Origin: Panicum virgatum
Lineage: Eukaryota > Streptophyta > Magnoliopsida > Poales > Poaceae
DNA length: 64,000 bases
Assembly: GCF_016808335.1 (NCBI RefSeq)
Contig: NC_053146.1
Coordinates: 6,301,015-6,365,014 of the forward strand
Reading direction: 5' to 3'
Within the stretch, counting starts at the first letter, position 1. The number at the start of each line of letters is the position of its first letter. The notes under the pieces were generated by a model, which was not told the origin of the DNA, made no database searches, and saw nothing but the letters and a program-made list of their open reading frames with translations. A program made the position numbers and the translations under genes. This document shows, piece by piece, positions 44,249 through 55,985 of this stretch.

Positions 44249-45098
44249 CTTGTTGTTCATGGATTTGAGGGCTTCATGTTCTCGGAATAGTTCTCTCTGA
44301 GAAGCCAAAATCTCTTGAGACCGCTTGGACTCACTCTGCAGTCTATCGGTCTGCTCTTCAAGTCTCTCTTCGAGAATTCTGACCCTCCCAAAAGCTTCAA
44401 TTTTATCTGATCTTGAGTTTTCCAACTCTCTGTGGTTTAGATTAGTAAGGAAAGATTACCAACATTAAGCAAATAATCAGGAAGGTAACAAGAACCCTTA
44501 CTCCTTTAATCTGGAAACATCTTTATAAACCTGACTTTGGCTTATGTAAGCCTCAATACGCTGCAATAGACTTTCTGCATTCTAGTAGACATAAAAGCTG
44601 TGTAAATGATTAGAAAAACAGCTATACTATCACAAATAATTTGAGCTATTTTCTTACTTGATTGCAGATGTTATAGAGTTCAGTCCTCAAGTTCTTGTCG
44701 TACTGAAATTGAGTTTGGATATGGGAAATGTCACTTGTAGCTACTAAAGTGGTTGCAGGAGGCACTGAAGATGCAGACTTTGTTGGTATCTTCTTTCTAA
44801 CCTGACCCAGTACTGGGGTCACAAGTGCCGCCTGGCTTTGTCTGGGGTCAGTCTGATCAAGTGCACGTGCTTCCATCTGGACAAAGATTAAAGCTCCAGC
44901 CTCAGCACCCGAAAATATATCTAAATCCCAACAAATAGACCTCATTTTATCATTGCAAAGCATGATAACATTTCAAAAACAAAGAAACTTTACTGGCATA
45001 GACAAATCATGGGCCAGTCCTTGAGAAGTTGAAGTTTCTTTGACCACTTCGATCTCAACCTCCTGTTCATGTGCCTTGCTTGAAGGAATGGAAGCCAT
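44249..45098 (-). pseudogene. Coiled-coil protein gene, truncated by an LTR in exon 4
   Basis: Four minus-strand exons with good GT-AG sites and phases: 45098-44994 (MASIPSSKAHEQEVEIEVV...), 44876-44658, 44581-44502 and 44429-44249. They encode 195 residues up to the LTR. The last two exons are a strong coiled coil rich in Glu, Arg and Leu (RILEERLEEQTDRLQ, SESKRSQEILASQRE). Exon 4 runs straight into the LTR boundary at codon NNK. I recognise no family. Similar long coiled coils occur in plant-specific proteins and in transposon-encoded ORFs, so it may be either. Possible downstream exons lie at 40084-40530. Confidence 0.5.
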
Positions 45099-45326
45099 AG
45101 CTGTAAATATTCTTGCATTTGTGATTGCATGTTCCGAGTCGCTGGGTAATCATGCTTGTTGCGGCTACCCGGGCGTCTCGGACTCTATCGCCGCGCCCGA
45201 AACAGACTCCCATCAATCCAAGCCTTGAAATATACGGTCCGTGCCCCCGGCTGAGAAACAAACAAAACGTTGCGCTTGCGCCTCCGATCCATCAACGAGC
45301 CAAGCAGGCCCAAGGCCGCCGGAGAG

Positions 45327-46833
45327 ATGGGCGACCACCTGCCCGACGACCTCCTGGCGGACGTTCTCGGCCGCCTGGCGCCGCGCGACCTCGCCTCGTC
45401 CCGCGGCGTCTGCTGGTCCTGGCGCGCCGTCATCGACGGCCGCCGCCTGCTGCGCGCGGACCTCCTGCCGCTCTCGCTGGGGGGCATCTTCCTCTTGGTC
45501 ACCAGCACCTGGTTCCCGCCCCTCTTCTCCCGGCCCTGGACGGGCCCGGCCCCCGCGATCTGCGGCGACCTCGACAGCTTCTTCGGAGCCGACGAGCAGA
45601 GGGTGCTCGACATCGACTTCTGCGATCACTGCAACGGCCTGCTCCTGCTCCAGGAAGCCGTGATGAACCCCGCCACCGGGGAGTGGGCGTGCCTGCCAGA
45701 ACCTCCGCCGCCGCACGTGCCGGAGTTGGAGTGGTACTGCCAAAGGCGCCTCGCGTTCGATCCAGCCGTGTCGCCGCACTACGAGGTGTTCTTGATCCCC
45801 GAGCTTCCCGGTTCTAGCCGCACGACGTTGAGCCCGCTGCTGAAGCAATCGGAGTGGCCGCCCTCGCCGCTCTTCCTGCACGTCTTCTCCTCGAGGACGG
45901 GGCACTGGGAGGAGAGAACCTTCGTACGGGAACAAGGTGGCCATCCCATGGTGACGGTAGCCGACGTCCAGTCGCATCATCTGTTCTATAACGCCGATGA
46001 CCATTGCTGCACCTTCTGGCGGGGAAGGCTATACGTGCAGTGCCAGAACGGAGTTGTGATGAGGTACCGACCACAGCATCCAAATGGAAATTCCTTATTA
46101 ACCAGTTTAATTTTGCTAATCTTCTTCTTCTTCTTCTTCTTCTTCTTCTTCTTCTTCTTCTTCTTCTTCTTCTTCTTCTTCTTCTTCTAGAATAAACCCG
46201 TCGAGTGGCACATACCACCTGATCAAGCAACCCATGGCCATGGGTGCCAACAGGAACACTAAATTTTATCTAGGGAAATCCAAAGCCGGTGTGTACTTTG
46301 CGTCGTTCGTCTACTGCCAGCTTCAAGTTTGGTACCTCGACGAGTCGTGCTACCGCCAGCCGGCGTGGGTGCTGAGGTGTGACAAGAACCTGGAGCCCCT
46401 CCTGCAACCATGGAGGAGCTACCAGGAACGCAACGGTGACGGGCCATGGCGCCTGCTGTACCTCGACGAAGAGGACCACGGCGCGCGCTACTACGACGAC
46501 GACGGCGACCAGGGGCAATTGGAGTGGAGCTCTGACGTCGAGGACGGGGCTACTGGGAGCAATGGAGATGATGGCAAGGACGACATCGATGATAGTTGGG
46601 AGAAAAGATTCTGGCGGGGCACCATATGGACAGCGTTCCTCGGATTCCACCCTTTCAAGGAGGTTATCTTCCTGCACCTTTCAGTCCAAAGGGGGATCGC
46701 CTATCATTTAGATAGCTCGACGATGCAAGACATGGGCACCTTACAAATAGACCGACGCGACACCACTCAACGTATATCACTGCCTTTTCCCTACACACCA
46801 TGTTGGATGGGAATGTTTCCTGAGAACGATTGA
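45327..46833 (+). CDS. F-box protein with F-box-associated domain
   Basis: Two exons, 45327-46063 and 46191-46833, give 459 residues. The F-box is at residues 3-42 (LPDDLLADVLGRLAPRDLAS, then VCWSWRAVIDG). The rest follows the grass F-box-associated layout: NGLLLLQEAVMNPATGEWA, LFLHVFSSRTGHWEERTF, then a long acidic C-terminal segment (YDDDGDQGQLEWSSDVEDG). The likely role is substrate receptor of an SCF ubiquitin ligase; targets are unknown. The intron was deduced because the 5' frame otherwise runs into an artificial poly-Phe tail. Joining after AG at 46063 to AATAAACCC at 46191 restores VMRINPSSGTYHLI. The acceptor AG directly follows a (TTC)n run. An in-frame ATG at 45270 would add 19 residues without family support. 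Confidence 0.85.
46121..46188 (+). repeat. (TTC)n microsatellite forming an intron pyrimidine tract
   Basis: A pure run of nearly 23 TTC units fills the last 68 bases of the F-box gene intron, up to the TAG acceptor at 46188-46190. A possible branch site 'gctaat' lies just before it. Confidence 0.95.
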
Positions 46834-47607
46834 CTTAAAAATATAATCATAAATATCATCACCATCTGGGTAGAAATATATATCTAGTGCATGGACCTGG
46901 CCATCTGGAGTTTGTCCTGATTGAAGACTCCTTGCTCTTCTAGGTGGTGTGGCCTTTACTTTTCCCTTTTTTTTTGTTGGTCTTCTCCCATTATTTAAGT
47001 TCGCATGCCAATGTCATACCAGTAAGAACATTTATCATTCTGCTGCCTTTTTTCCTTGCTTCATGTATGCTATTTCCGATCTTCAAGGATTCTCCAAGGA
47101 TCGACACAAAACACCAGCTACATTTATCAACATCGAACCACCAGTCAGACTGGTTGGACACACCAATCAAACCGTGAACTGAAAAGTCCGCCGGTCCAAT
47201 ACCCGGTTCGGTCCTATCTATGCTACGTACGATATTGGCCTTAGATGACGGCTATGATGCAATTCCATATGCGATGACCCAAAGTTTCAACATGTATCTC
47301 TCAGCAGGCACCTGCTTTCAGATGGTTCCCAGCAAAACCCTGCCAGAAAGCACCTGGCTTCCACAGGAAGTAATATAGGTCAAAATGATCTTTGTTCACA
47401 GTCCTCTCATTCCTGGACGACTTAAAAAATTGCTGATTCTAACTGTACAAAAGAATATGTTCTCAGGAAGAAAAACAAAAGGCAAGGGCCTCTGCAGCCC
47501 CAACAAATCTAACCTTGTCCATCCAACCTCATACAACGAAATGTTTTGCCTACTCTTCTTTTCCCTGGGTAACTATCCTAACATATTTCAAACCTAGAGA
47601 AAACACC
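46834..47607. other. Region between the F-box and SRPK genes, no gene seen
   Basis: The two genes converge here, so their 3' UTRs probably fill much of this stretch. Only short unsupported frames are present. Confidence 0.5.
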
Positions 47608-47747
47608 AGCTTCCAACACAGGAAGAACCGAGCTTGTAAAATCAACAGCATCTCACTTCTTAGAAGGGGTAGCAGTTAGCTTCCAACACAGGAAGAACCG
47701 AGCTTGTAAAATCAACAGCATCTCACTTCTTAGAAGGGGTAGCAGTT
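47608..47747. repeat. 70-bp perfect tandem duplication over the SRPK stop codon
   Basis: Units 47608-47677 and 47678-47747 are identical. The right unit contains the last codons and TGA of the kinase gene; the left one repeats them in the 3' UTR. Confidence 0.92.
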
Positions 47748-50700
47748 GCTTTATTCATGCTTGCTTGAGGATCGTTCGCTGCCCTCAATGATGAGGCACC
47801 ATCTATGGCAATGTTCCCCAGCTCTACAGCCATTGCATCTCTTTCTTCATTCTCTTTCCTTTGCTTCTCTGAAACACCATCAGCTGAATTATGTGTAGAG
47901 TCTGGCAGGGTTGCCGGTTGTTTTCGGTGGGGACCAGCATCAAGCCATGGATGCTGAAGCAATTGAGCAGCTGTAGGGCGCTTCTCAGGGACAAAATCAA
48001 GTATCGGTACAAGAAAATCCGCCATGTCATTTGCGTTTTTCTCAGTAAACTCGTACTTCTCCATCAGCACCTTGTTGAGAGGCCAGAACCGCAAGCGTCT
48101 AATGTGCCTCAGATCCCCGTACCGATTGAAGAACTCGCGTGAGTACCGACCACCCAGGGCAATCTAGGAAACAAACAGAGTTCTTGTCATACTCCCTCCA
48201 TTCACTTTTGATACCTATATTTCAAAAACTTAAATGTTCAAAAATGAGAGCTATATTTACTATTGGCATGGGTAATGGGTTGTGGCAATAAATAGCAATA
48301 GTTACAAGGAGTTCCCAGTTAAAATATTGGAGGACCAACAAAAAAATCTGTTACATTTATTAGATTGATAAGCACACTTGTGGTGTCCTTGGTCATTGTG
48401 CCATATGAAAATATATCAATCAAAACTGAATGGAGGGAGTATATCAAAATGAAGAGCACTATCAACATCTTGAAAAAACTACAGGAACTGAAAGTTGAAA
48501 CCTCCTTTTACCTTGCGAGGCATCATTCCTAGTAGCTCCATCATCAGTGCAAGGTGATCCTGCATTAGATAGCTCAGGATGTAATTCCATTGGGAAGGGA
48601 ATAAGTCAAATCATTTTCTCAGAAAAATGTATGCTGAGGGCACAATCTTGGAACATGCAAAATACTGTTTAAATAAATAATCTTGATGTAGTTTATTTAC
48701 AAGAAATAATCAGCAGTTGATCCCCATGAAAAATAGCAGAGGATAATTAACTAGAATAAACTACATGATAGATGCTTCAAACTTTTAGCTCAATCCAAAC
48801 AAATTAAAATTTCACCTTGTACCAATCCATGAGGTCCAAGACCATTTACGGTATACCACATAAAAATTAAAAAGAAAGATTTGCTGTTCACATATCAATT
48901 CTTGTTACCAGGACTCAAAAAATAGCAAAGAAAATTCTCGTCCAGCTTATTCAAGGTGCGGCAAAAATACAAGAGCCAAGAGGGACTTACAACCTATGTT
49001 TTTAAACCGGTAAGGCGAGGCGAGGCGAGGTGATCCACCACCGCCTTATCGCCTAGGCGACGCCTAGGCGGGCTAAGGCGGGCTAAGGCGAGACCTTAAA
49101 CAAGGCGAGCCGCCACCGCCTTGTCGCCTAGGCGACGCCTTGAAAACATAGCTAATAACACACCGCACTGTCAGCAGAAATTGGAAAAAGGAAACAACAG
49201 TTTCTAGCTGTCACCTTACTATCTTAGTTCGTTTACCACTCTTTTGTAGTCTGTTCTTTAGACGTCAACTTTGCTGTTCTTCCACAAAAGCGATTTGAAT
49301 ATGAAAGACTTTCTCGAAACTATCTATCGCCAATGCATCATTTATGATGGTTAGGTGATAGATATTTCAGACTACTTCATTATTAAAATCATAGCGTCAT
49401 AATTGGATAAACCCAAAACTGTAATGTGTCCCAAAAAACAACAGAGGTGCTACACTGCTACAGTAAACGCTGGAGGTAGTTCTGGTGGAAAATCAATGAA
49501 GGTACACATTCACAGTACTGTAGAAGAATATTCCCTTCTTTCATTCTTACAGGCTGTTGTATAAATGAAGAGTGTCATGTAGAAGTGTGTTATGTGGTTG
49601 TTTGTGCCATGCCAATATTGACAAACTGCATAGATATCACAGTTACTGTCAGTCTTAAGCAAACAAATATAGGCTACCCCGTTCTATTTTATTTGGAATT
49701 TTAGGTTTGTGCACACATAGTATGAAAAAGCAAAAGATGAATATGCACCACCACTAAAGTTGTATCTTTCAGTAACTCATTAAACTTATCATCTCCTATC
49801 ATGACCAACTCACAAAGAGACGATACTTGTGTTGGTGATCCACATATGGAAAGTGGTGGCAATGCAAAGTTACAAAAAGACATGTCATTACAAAATACAG
49901 ACATCACCAAAGGTATGTACATGAAAGATAAGTGTTTACACATGCATATAAACATGAGAAATACAGGGTAAAACCAAAAACTATGCAGGGAAAAGACTAT
50001 AGAGAGCATGTTGGTTGCATAGTTAAAAGAAAACACCAGATTCATATTTGATTATCATAGTTGCTCACAAAAAGAGAGCTAGTTGAAACAAAAGTTAAAC
50101 CATGTAATAATAAAGTACTTCAGAACATATGTTAATCACTTCTAGTTCAATGATTGATTATGATATTTCAGCATAACTACAGGTCATAGTAATTAGAATT
50201 TTAGGTCAACAATATCCGTTCAGTGCAGGTCTTGGTATAGAAGGCTTTTCTTGACCTATCAAGAACTACCTTTTGTGGGTACAGTGGGTACTGTTTGCCA
50301 GGTGATTTTAATTTTATCTATATATATGAATATGAAGAGTATGTAAATTGTTGAATTCAGGGCAATGAAAACAAATAGATATACCTCATCTCGGTCGAAA
50401 TTGTCACCACTGTGGATCAAAAAGCACATCCCCTGTGGCAAGCTCGAAGCAGATGTACGCAAAGGACCATAGGTCAGCAGATGTAGAGTACTTGGAACCA
50501 AGTATAACCTCAGGACATCTATACTGCCTCGTTTGAATGTCACTTGTGAACTGCTTGTATGTCCAACATGCATTTCCAAAGTCCACCAGCTTGCACTTTA
50601 GATCAGCCTCCATTGCCATCTTCTTCTTAGCCCCTTTGCTACCCTGTCTATCTCCTTTTGCCCGCTTCTTAGCTCCATCCTGGCTAGGACTGCCCTCATT

Positions 50701-51925
50701 TGCTGTGCCCAGATCTCCTCTGTCATCTGACCCATCTGTGTCAGCAGATGCCACAGCACTACTCCCTTCTGAAGTTGCAGCAGCTGCACGTTTGGCTTTT
50801 TTCCGGATCTTCTTCTTATGGTTCTTGGAGAGGCCACCATTTGCTGATGGTGCAGGCACCTTTGGAGTTGGCTCGTCTGTCTTTGCAGAAGGCAGAACCA
50901 AGGGCACACCTGACTTTCGGGGGGCCTTTGAGGGGTCAATGGTAGACACGAGCAATATATTCTCAGGCTTAAGGTCAGTGTGAATAATAGAAAGCGTGCG
51001 GTGGAGGTAGTCGAGGCCGATGAGCACATGGCGGCATATCTCCTTGACCATCGGAAGGGGAATTCCACGATAGTTCGTGTACTTTATCAAGGTCAACAAG
51101 TTATCACCAAGAAACTCAAACACCATGCACACATGGTTGCCATTAGGGCCTGAGTGCTTGAAGTGGTCAAGGGGCTCAACAACACATTTGGAGTCATCAG
51201 GATCACCATCAGCAATCTGCTTCAAGATCTTGATCTCGTCCATGGCTGCTTCTGTGTAGTGCTGAGCGCTCTTCTGCTCCTTCAACGCCACATATCTCTG
51301 CACATAAAATCAATGAATTCAGAAGCATTAGACAGATGCGGTCTGAATCCTTAGACAGCAGGGAATAAATAAATCAAAGTTTTTGTCAAGAATTAGCAGG
51401 AATCGCGAATGGAACAGTAGTTATCAATTATGAGCAACGAATTTATCCATTCTAATATCCTCTACATCAAAAGAACAGTTGGTGAGCACGCGCAAACTGC
51501 CACAGGAAACTAGATAAACCGCATCCAGATCGACCATTGTTGCATACTGCCGACAACACGAATCATTTGATTATGAATGTCGAGAAAGGGGATAGGGCAC
51601 GAACGGAGTGGGCGGTGTCCCAGGCGAGCCAGACGGTGGAGAAGTGGCCCCATCCGAGCTTGGACTGCACGACGTAGGCTCCCTGCTTGAAGGAGTCGCC
51701 TACGCGGACGGCGTGGTACCCGCCACGCCGGTAGTCCTCGGTGCCCTCGTCCTCCGACGTGTAGTCGCTGCTCTCGCCCTCCTCGTCCTCTCCTTCCTCC
51801 TCCCCTCCCCCCCTCCACCTGTCCCCCGCCCCCGCATCCGCCTCCATCGCTGCCGCGGCCGCCATCCCCTCCTCATCCTCAATCCACCGCCTCGACGACG
51901 ACCCCCCGGCTTCCGCCTCCGCCAT
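47723..51925 (-). CDS. SRPK-type serine/arginine-protein kinase, frameshifted
   Basis: Four minus-strand exons: 51925-51605, 51297-50385, 48559-48512 and 48163-47723. The product shows YHAVRVGDSFKQGAYVVQSK, GWGHFSTVWLAWD, the lysine in VALK (about 113), HTDLKPENILL (about 213-223), a long basic spacer, DFGNACW (about 346), RQYRCPEVILG, DHLALMMELLGMMPRK and RPTAAQLLQHPW. This split-kinase layout is typical of SR-protein kinases, which phosphorylate RS-domain splicing factors. Exon 2 is 913 nt where 915 is needed: near 50410 family FDPHSGDNF reads FDPQW-stop, a 2-nt loss. Other unusual residues are Glu after VALK (family Val) and Tyr in SFAYICF (family Cys). The donor of exon 1 is GTTCGT, weak but canonical. 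Either a decaying gene or a sequencing error at one point. Confidence 0.8.
48192..48439. mobile_element. Stowaway-type MITE in an SRPK intron
   Basis: CTCCCTCCATTCA at the left and TGAATGGAGGGAG at the right are inverted ends; TA lies on both sides (48190-48191 and 48440-48441). It is 248 bp long, in the intron between the last two exons. Confidence 0.85.
48994..49151. mobile_element. Small inverted-repeat element in the SRPK long intron
   Basis: CTATGTTTTTAA at the left is matched by TTGAAAACATAG at the right, around a core made of repeated CTAGGCG, AAGGCG and complementary units. It resembles a common grass MITE, but the superfamily is not determined. The rest of the 48560-50384 intron holds no visible gene. 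Confidence 0.6.
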
Positions 51926-52155
51926 CGCGCGGGAGCCCTGGATCTGGCGCTCCCCGCTGCGGTTCCTTCCTTTCGCCTCCTCCAACTCCAAGCCACGAGC
52001 GCCACTTTGTTATTAGCGGGGCGGATATGTAAAAAGACGAGATGATCGAGGGTACTGCTGAAAATATTGCCAGCACTATTATTACTAATTATTATTAACA
52101 TTTTAAATTAACCAACTGACATTAATTTCTTTATGTGAGAGGACAGGCTACCTAA

Positions 52156-52534
52156 GGGCAATCCCAACCCAGAAACCATGAAGTGGTTTCTATACCATGC
52201 CATGTCATATAGACACTACTATAAAAACTATTGTTCCCAACGCATAGTTTCTATATATGTGCACACAATTCATTAGCCATTAAATCTTCTCTCTCCAACA
52301 ACCAATCATCTTTCCTTCTACACCTATCACATAGACACCACTATCCTCCAATGAAAAATTGGTGGTTTCTAGGGTATTGGATTTCGTGTAGACACCATTT
52401 CTTGCATGAGATCTAGTTTCTTCACATTTTCATTCTCTCTCTCATTTAATACAGCGCCACATCATCAAAATGTCATATGCGGCACTATAATTAATGGTAT
52501 AGAAACTATCCTATGTGGAGGGTTGGGACTGCCC
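52156..52534. mobile_element. Tourist-like MITE
   Basis: The 379-bp element starts GGGCAATCCCAACCC and ends GGGTTGGGACTGCCC, between TAA duplications (52153-52155 and 52535-52537). The form is that of PIF/Harbinger MITEs. Confidence 0.88.
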
Positions 52535-52754
52535 TAATGTGTTCCGTGAATCAGCACTGATTCTGAAGGTTATGCAACTACCTATTGTATTATTTAAGGA
52601 ACGATTGGCTGACAAATAAAAAAATGTGCTGCAGAATTTAGCATGATTTTCGTTGTTCTAATGTAATACATTGGCGAGTGGCAACAACGGTTGGTGTCTA
52701 ATGGATATTTAGTTTACTTGTGGTGGTAAGAAATAATTGTTTGGTTATGTAACG

Positions 52755-52971
52755 CTCCCTCCGTCTCCAAAAATAAGTCATTCTAGAAATTCTAGAACAA
52801 ATTAACAAAAAGATAAAATGACCATATTTGCCCCTATTTACTTTCCATATTTGGCACTAATTGATTCTTGCATGCATATGCACTTTCTAAATAGGGTAAG
52901 ATGACTTATTTTTTTGGACAAATTTCGAATTCTAAAATGACTTGTTTTTTGGGACGGATGGACTAAGGGAG
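52755..52971. mobile_element. Stowaway-like MITE
   Basis: CTCCCTCCGTCTCC at the left is mirrored by GGGACGGATGGACTAAGGGAG at the right. A TA follows at the right, but the left flank reads CG, so the left edge may be off or mutated. Confidence 0.65.
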
Positions 52972-53158
52972 TATATAACAGTTGAATGCACCGGTGGTCC
53001 TTTAATTTGTGATCTAAAAAAATTGTGGTGGTGTCATTTGGTTCTCTAACACTTGTCAAATATTTCATTTACATCTAAAGTGATTAAGATACCCCTATGG
53101 TTTTAATTTGTCAATATGAGATCTCCACACCGATATGTTGTATCAACAACCAGATAAG

Positions 53159-55980
53159 TGTCACACCCTGAAATTTTTAAATTTCAGGATGTGATTAAAA
53201 TTAAAAATAAATAAACAATTTTCTTATAGTTTTAAAATTTTCCCAACATTTATTTTCTTTACAGAGAATTTGGTGTAAAAGAAAATAAACATTGGTTGTT
53301 TCCAAATTAAATAAGGTTGATTTTTTTTAGTGTTGCATTCATGCTGCAATGCATTGCTTTATTGTTTGTTGTTCGGTTCAAATTTGAATTCTCTGAATTT
53401 GAGTTTGAATTGAATTGTTTGATTTAGTTTCAAAAATGCAAAGTCTTTCCTTTTTCCTCCCCTTGTTTTCAGCCCAGCCGGCCCAGCCCACCTCCCTCTC
53501 CCTTTCTTTTTTTTTCCTTTCTTCTTTCCCGCTGGCCCTTTTTCCCCTCCCGCCGGCCCCGCCTTCCTTCTCCCGGCCCAGTCCGCCTCCTCCCCTCTCT
53601 CTCACCTCCAGGTGGGCCCCACCTGTCGGGACCTCCTTCAACCTCCCGCGCACGCTTGCGCCGCTGCCCGTGGCCCTGCGCCGAGCTACGCCGCTGCCCG
53701 TGGACCCCCCGAACAAGTTAGGCCCGCACGCCGAGAACCTCCGGAGTCCGCGCCGCATCCGCACCAAACCGGTTTCGCCCCTTCTTCGAGCCGGACTCGG
53801 GTCCGAGCCTGAGTCTTGTGGGCGCACGCCGCGTCACCCGGCCGCGACCCGCACGCCAAGACGCCTCCTCTCCGCTCTATATAAGTGCCGCGGACCCCGC
53901 TGTACTCCCCCTGGAACCCTACCGAGCCTCAGCCGCCTCCATCACCCTTGCTCGCAAACCCTAGCGCAAGCTGCCACCATTGGGGCTCGTCGAGCTCAGT
54001 CCGGCCGTGTTCCGCCGCCCCGCCACCCCAACCTCGCCAAGAGCCGCCACCGGAGCTGCGCGTCGTGGTAAAGATCCGCCCTAGCCCCTTCTATCTCTCT
54101 CTCTGCCTTCACGTGCGTGGAATCGCTCACCGGAGCGAGTTTCGGCGACCCGCCCCGCTGCTCGCCGTGGTGCGCCCCGTCCCGGCCCTGCGTGACCACG
54201 CCGACCTCGCCATCGCGTTCTCCATGGTCCCCTCGTCCTTCCAGCCCCAAACCCGGTCCGAATCCCAGCCCGGACGGCCGTTTTGGCCTACGCCGGCGAC
54301 CCCGCCGTCGCACACCGCCGCCTGCCTCGCCGCCGGCAGCTCAGCGCCGCCGCCAGCTCGCCCCAAGCCTCCCCAGCCATCCGATCTAGATCGAGTGACC
54401 CGGATTAGATCTAAAACCGAGTCAACCCAGGGGAATACCGGTCAACCAAGGAAGTGTTTCATAAGAGCCCCTCTATTTTCTGGATATCAACCCGCGATCC
54501 ACACATGTTCAAAAGTATTTTCATGGAAGCCCTTTGTTTTCTGGTTTAGCCCCTGCCTTTTCCTAAAATCTAACCCGCCGCCCAGGATCTCTAGTTTTGC
54601 GTGCTAGCCCCTAAAGTTTAGGTTTAATTATGTTTAGGTCCCTGGTTTCTTTAGATTTAGCCCCTGGAAGCTTTGTTTATTCACAAATAAGCCCCTAGAA
54701 CCTTGTTTTAGCCTTATCTTTCACGTTTCAACTCCGTTTTCAGCGATTCTTGCGCTCACGTGATCCTTGTGACATGTGCGATAGCTTTATAACCTTTTTA
54801 TCCTCTGTGAGCACACTTTGTTGTGTCTTACAAATCTTTTCCGTTAGCTCTTAACCCTATAGTTAATCACGACTAGATCCCTGAAGCACCGTTTAGTCTA
54901 TAGAATCGCCGTTTTAGTTCCGTTTTCCGTGTTTCTTGCGCTCTCGTAACCGCAGCAGCGAGCCCTATCCTTTAGTGCGTTCTTTTAAAGCTTTTATCTT
55001 GTTTGGTGTATTGTTCTTAGTTATATCTTTTTGTTTGCTTTGTATGTTTGCCCCAAGATTGCTCCAAGTAGAAGGATCATTGTTCGAAGTTTGAAGATCA
55101 AGAGTTCCAAGTGAGCAAAAGCTGAAGAGCAGTAAGAGTAGCTTTTCGTTGGAGAAAGGCAAGTGACCCTAACCATCTTTCTATCTATGCTTTATTCACA
55201 AGATGATATGATTTAATTGGAACATGGAGAACCACCCAAGAAAACCGTACAACCACAATACTAATGGGCTCTGGTCTTGGCTAAGTAATTAGATGAACTA
55301 TATGTTGTGTTGGGGTTGTTCCGCTTGGTGGTTATGAGTTTGTGTTGTGGAGCGGGTGAAGGAAGCTGCGTCTTCTGAGGGACCGCACGGCAGGGACCAA
55401 CACATACATATAGGGATTCTTTGTAAAGGCCTCGTAGCGTCCCTATGCAATCACACCTCGGAAGTGTGGTATTGTGCCTGATCAGCACATATGCGTGGTT
55501 GGGTTCAAAGTTCTTCAGAACTTTTACGCGAATTGTGGTGAAAGTGTACAACCTCTGCAGAGTTAAAACTAACCGGTTAGCCGTGCTCACGGTCAAGAGC
55601 GGCTTGGACCCTCACATGATTAATGAACTTAAAGATGGATATAAATTATTTTCTGGTTATTTCTTGTGGCCTTGCTGAGTACCAACCATAAGTGTACTCA
55701 CCCTTGCTTACTGCTGCTCAGAAGAAGAAGGTGTGAGAAGTATTTTGAAGATGATGCTGAGTTCTAGGCGTACGCAACCCCCAGTCGATTGCCTGTGAAG
55801 TTTGGAGTCTCCGTTTCCAGGATAAGCTGTAAACTCTGATAATCTTTTAATTGTTTTAGTTTCTCTTTTTTGTGATACTACTACTGATTATTCACTTATG
55901 ATGTCTCTATATGTATGAAACTTGATCCTGGCATACATATAGTTATGCACTCGGTTTTGTCCTTAAAACCGGGTGTGACA
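53159..55980 (+). mobile_element. Solo LTR of a gypsy-like retrotransposon (copy D)
   Basis: The 2822-bp element starts TGTCACACCC and ends AAAACCGGGTGTGACA. The 5-bp target duplication ATAAG is perfect (53154-53158 and 55981-55985). It has a GC-rich first half with meaningless long frames (53415-54607), an AT-rich second half, an AAGGCAAG motif near 55155 and 'tgctgagtaccaac' near 55673, as in related LTRs. No gag-pol. Confidence 0.9.
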
Positions 55981-55985
55981 ATAAG

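Larger units (their letters stand above)
51926..53153. other. Upstream region of SRPK with two MITEs
   Basis: The divergent promoter/leader of the kinase gene is followed by a Tourist-like and a Stowaway-like MITE. No coding sequence was recognised. Confidence 0.5.

Noticed and set aside
46080..46190. Poly-Phe C-terminus of the F-box protein
   Set aside because: It is an unspliced (TTC)n intron; using the GT at 46064 and AG at 46190 restores a conserved protein.
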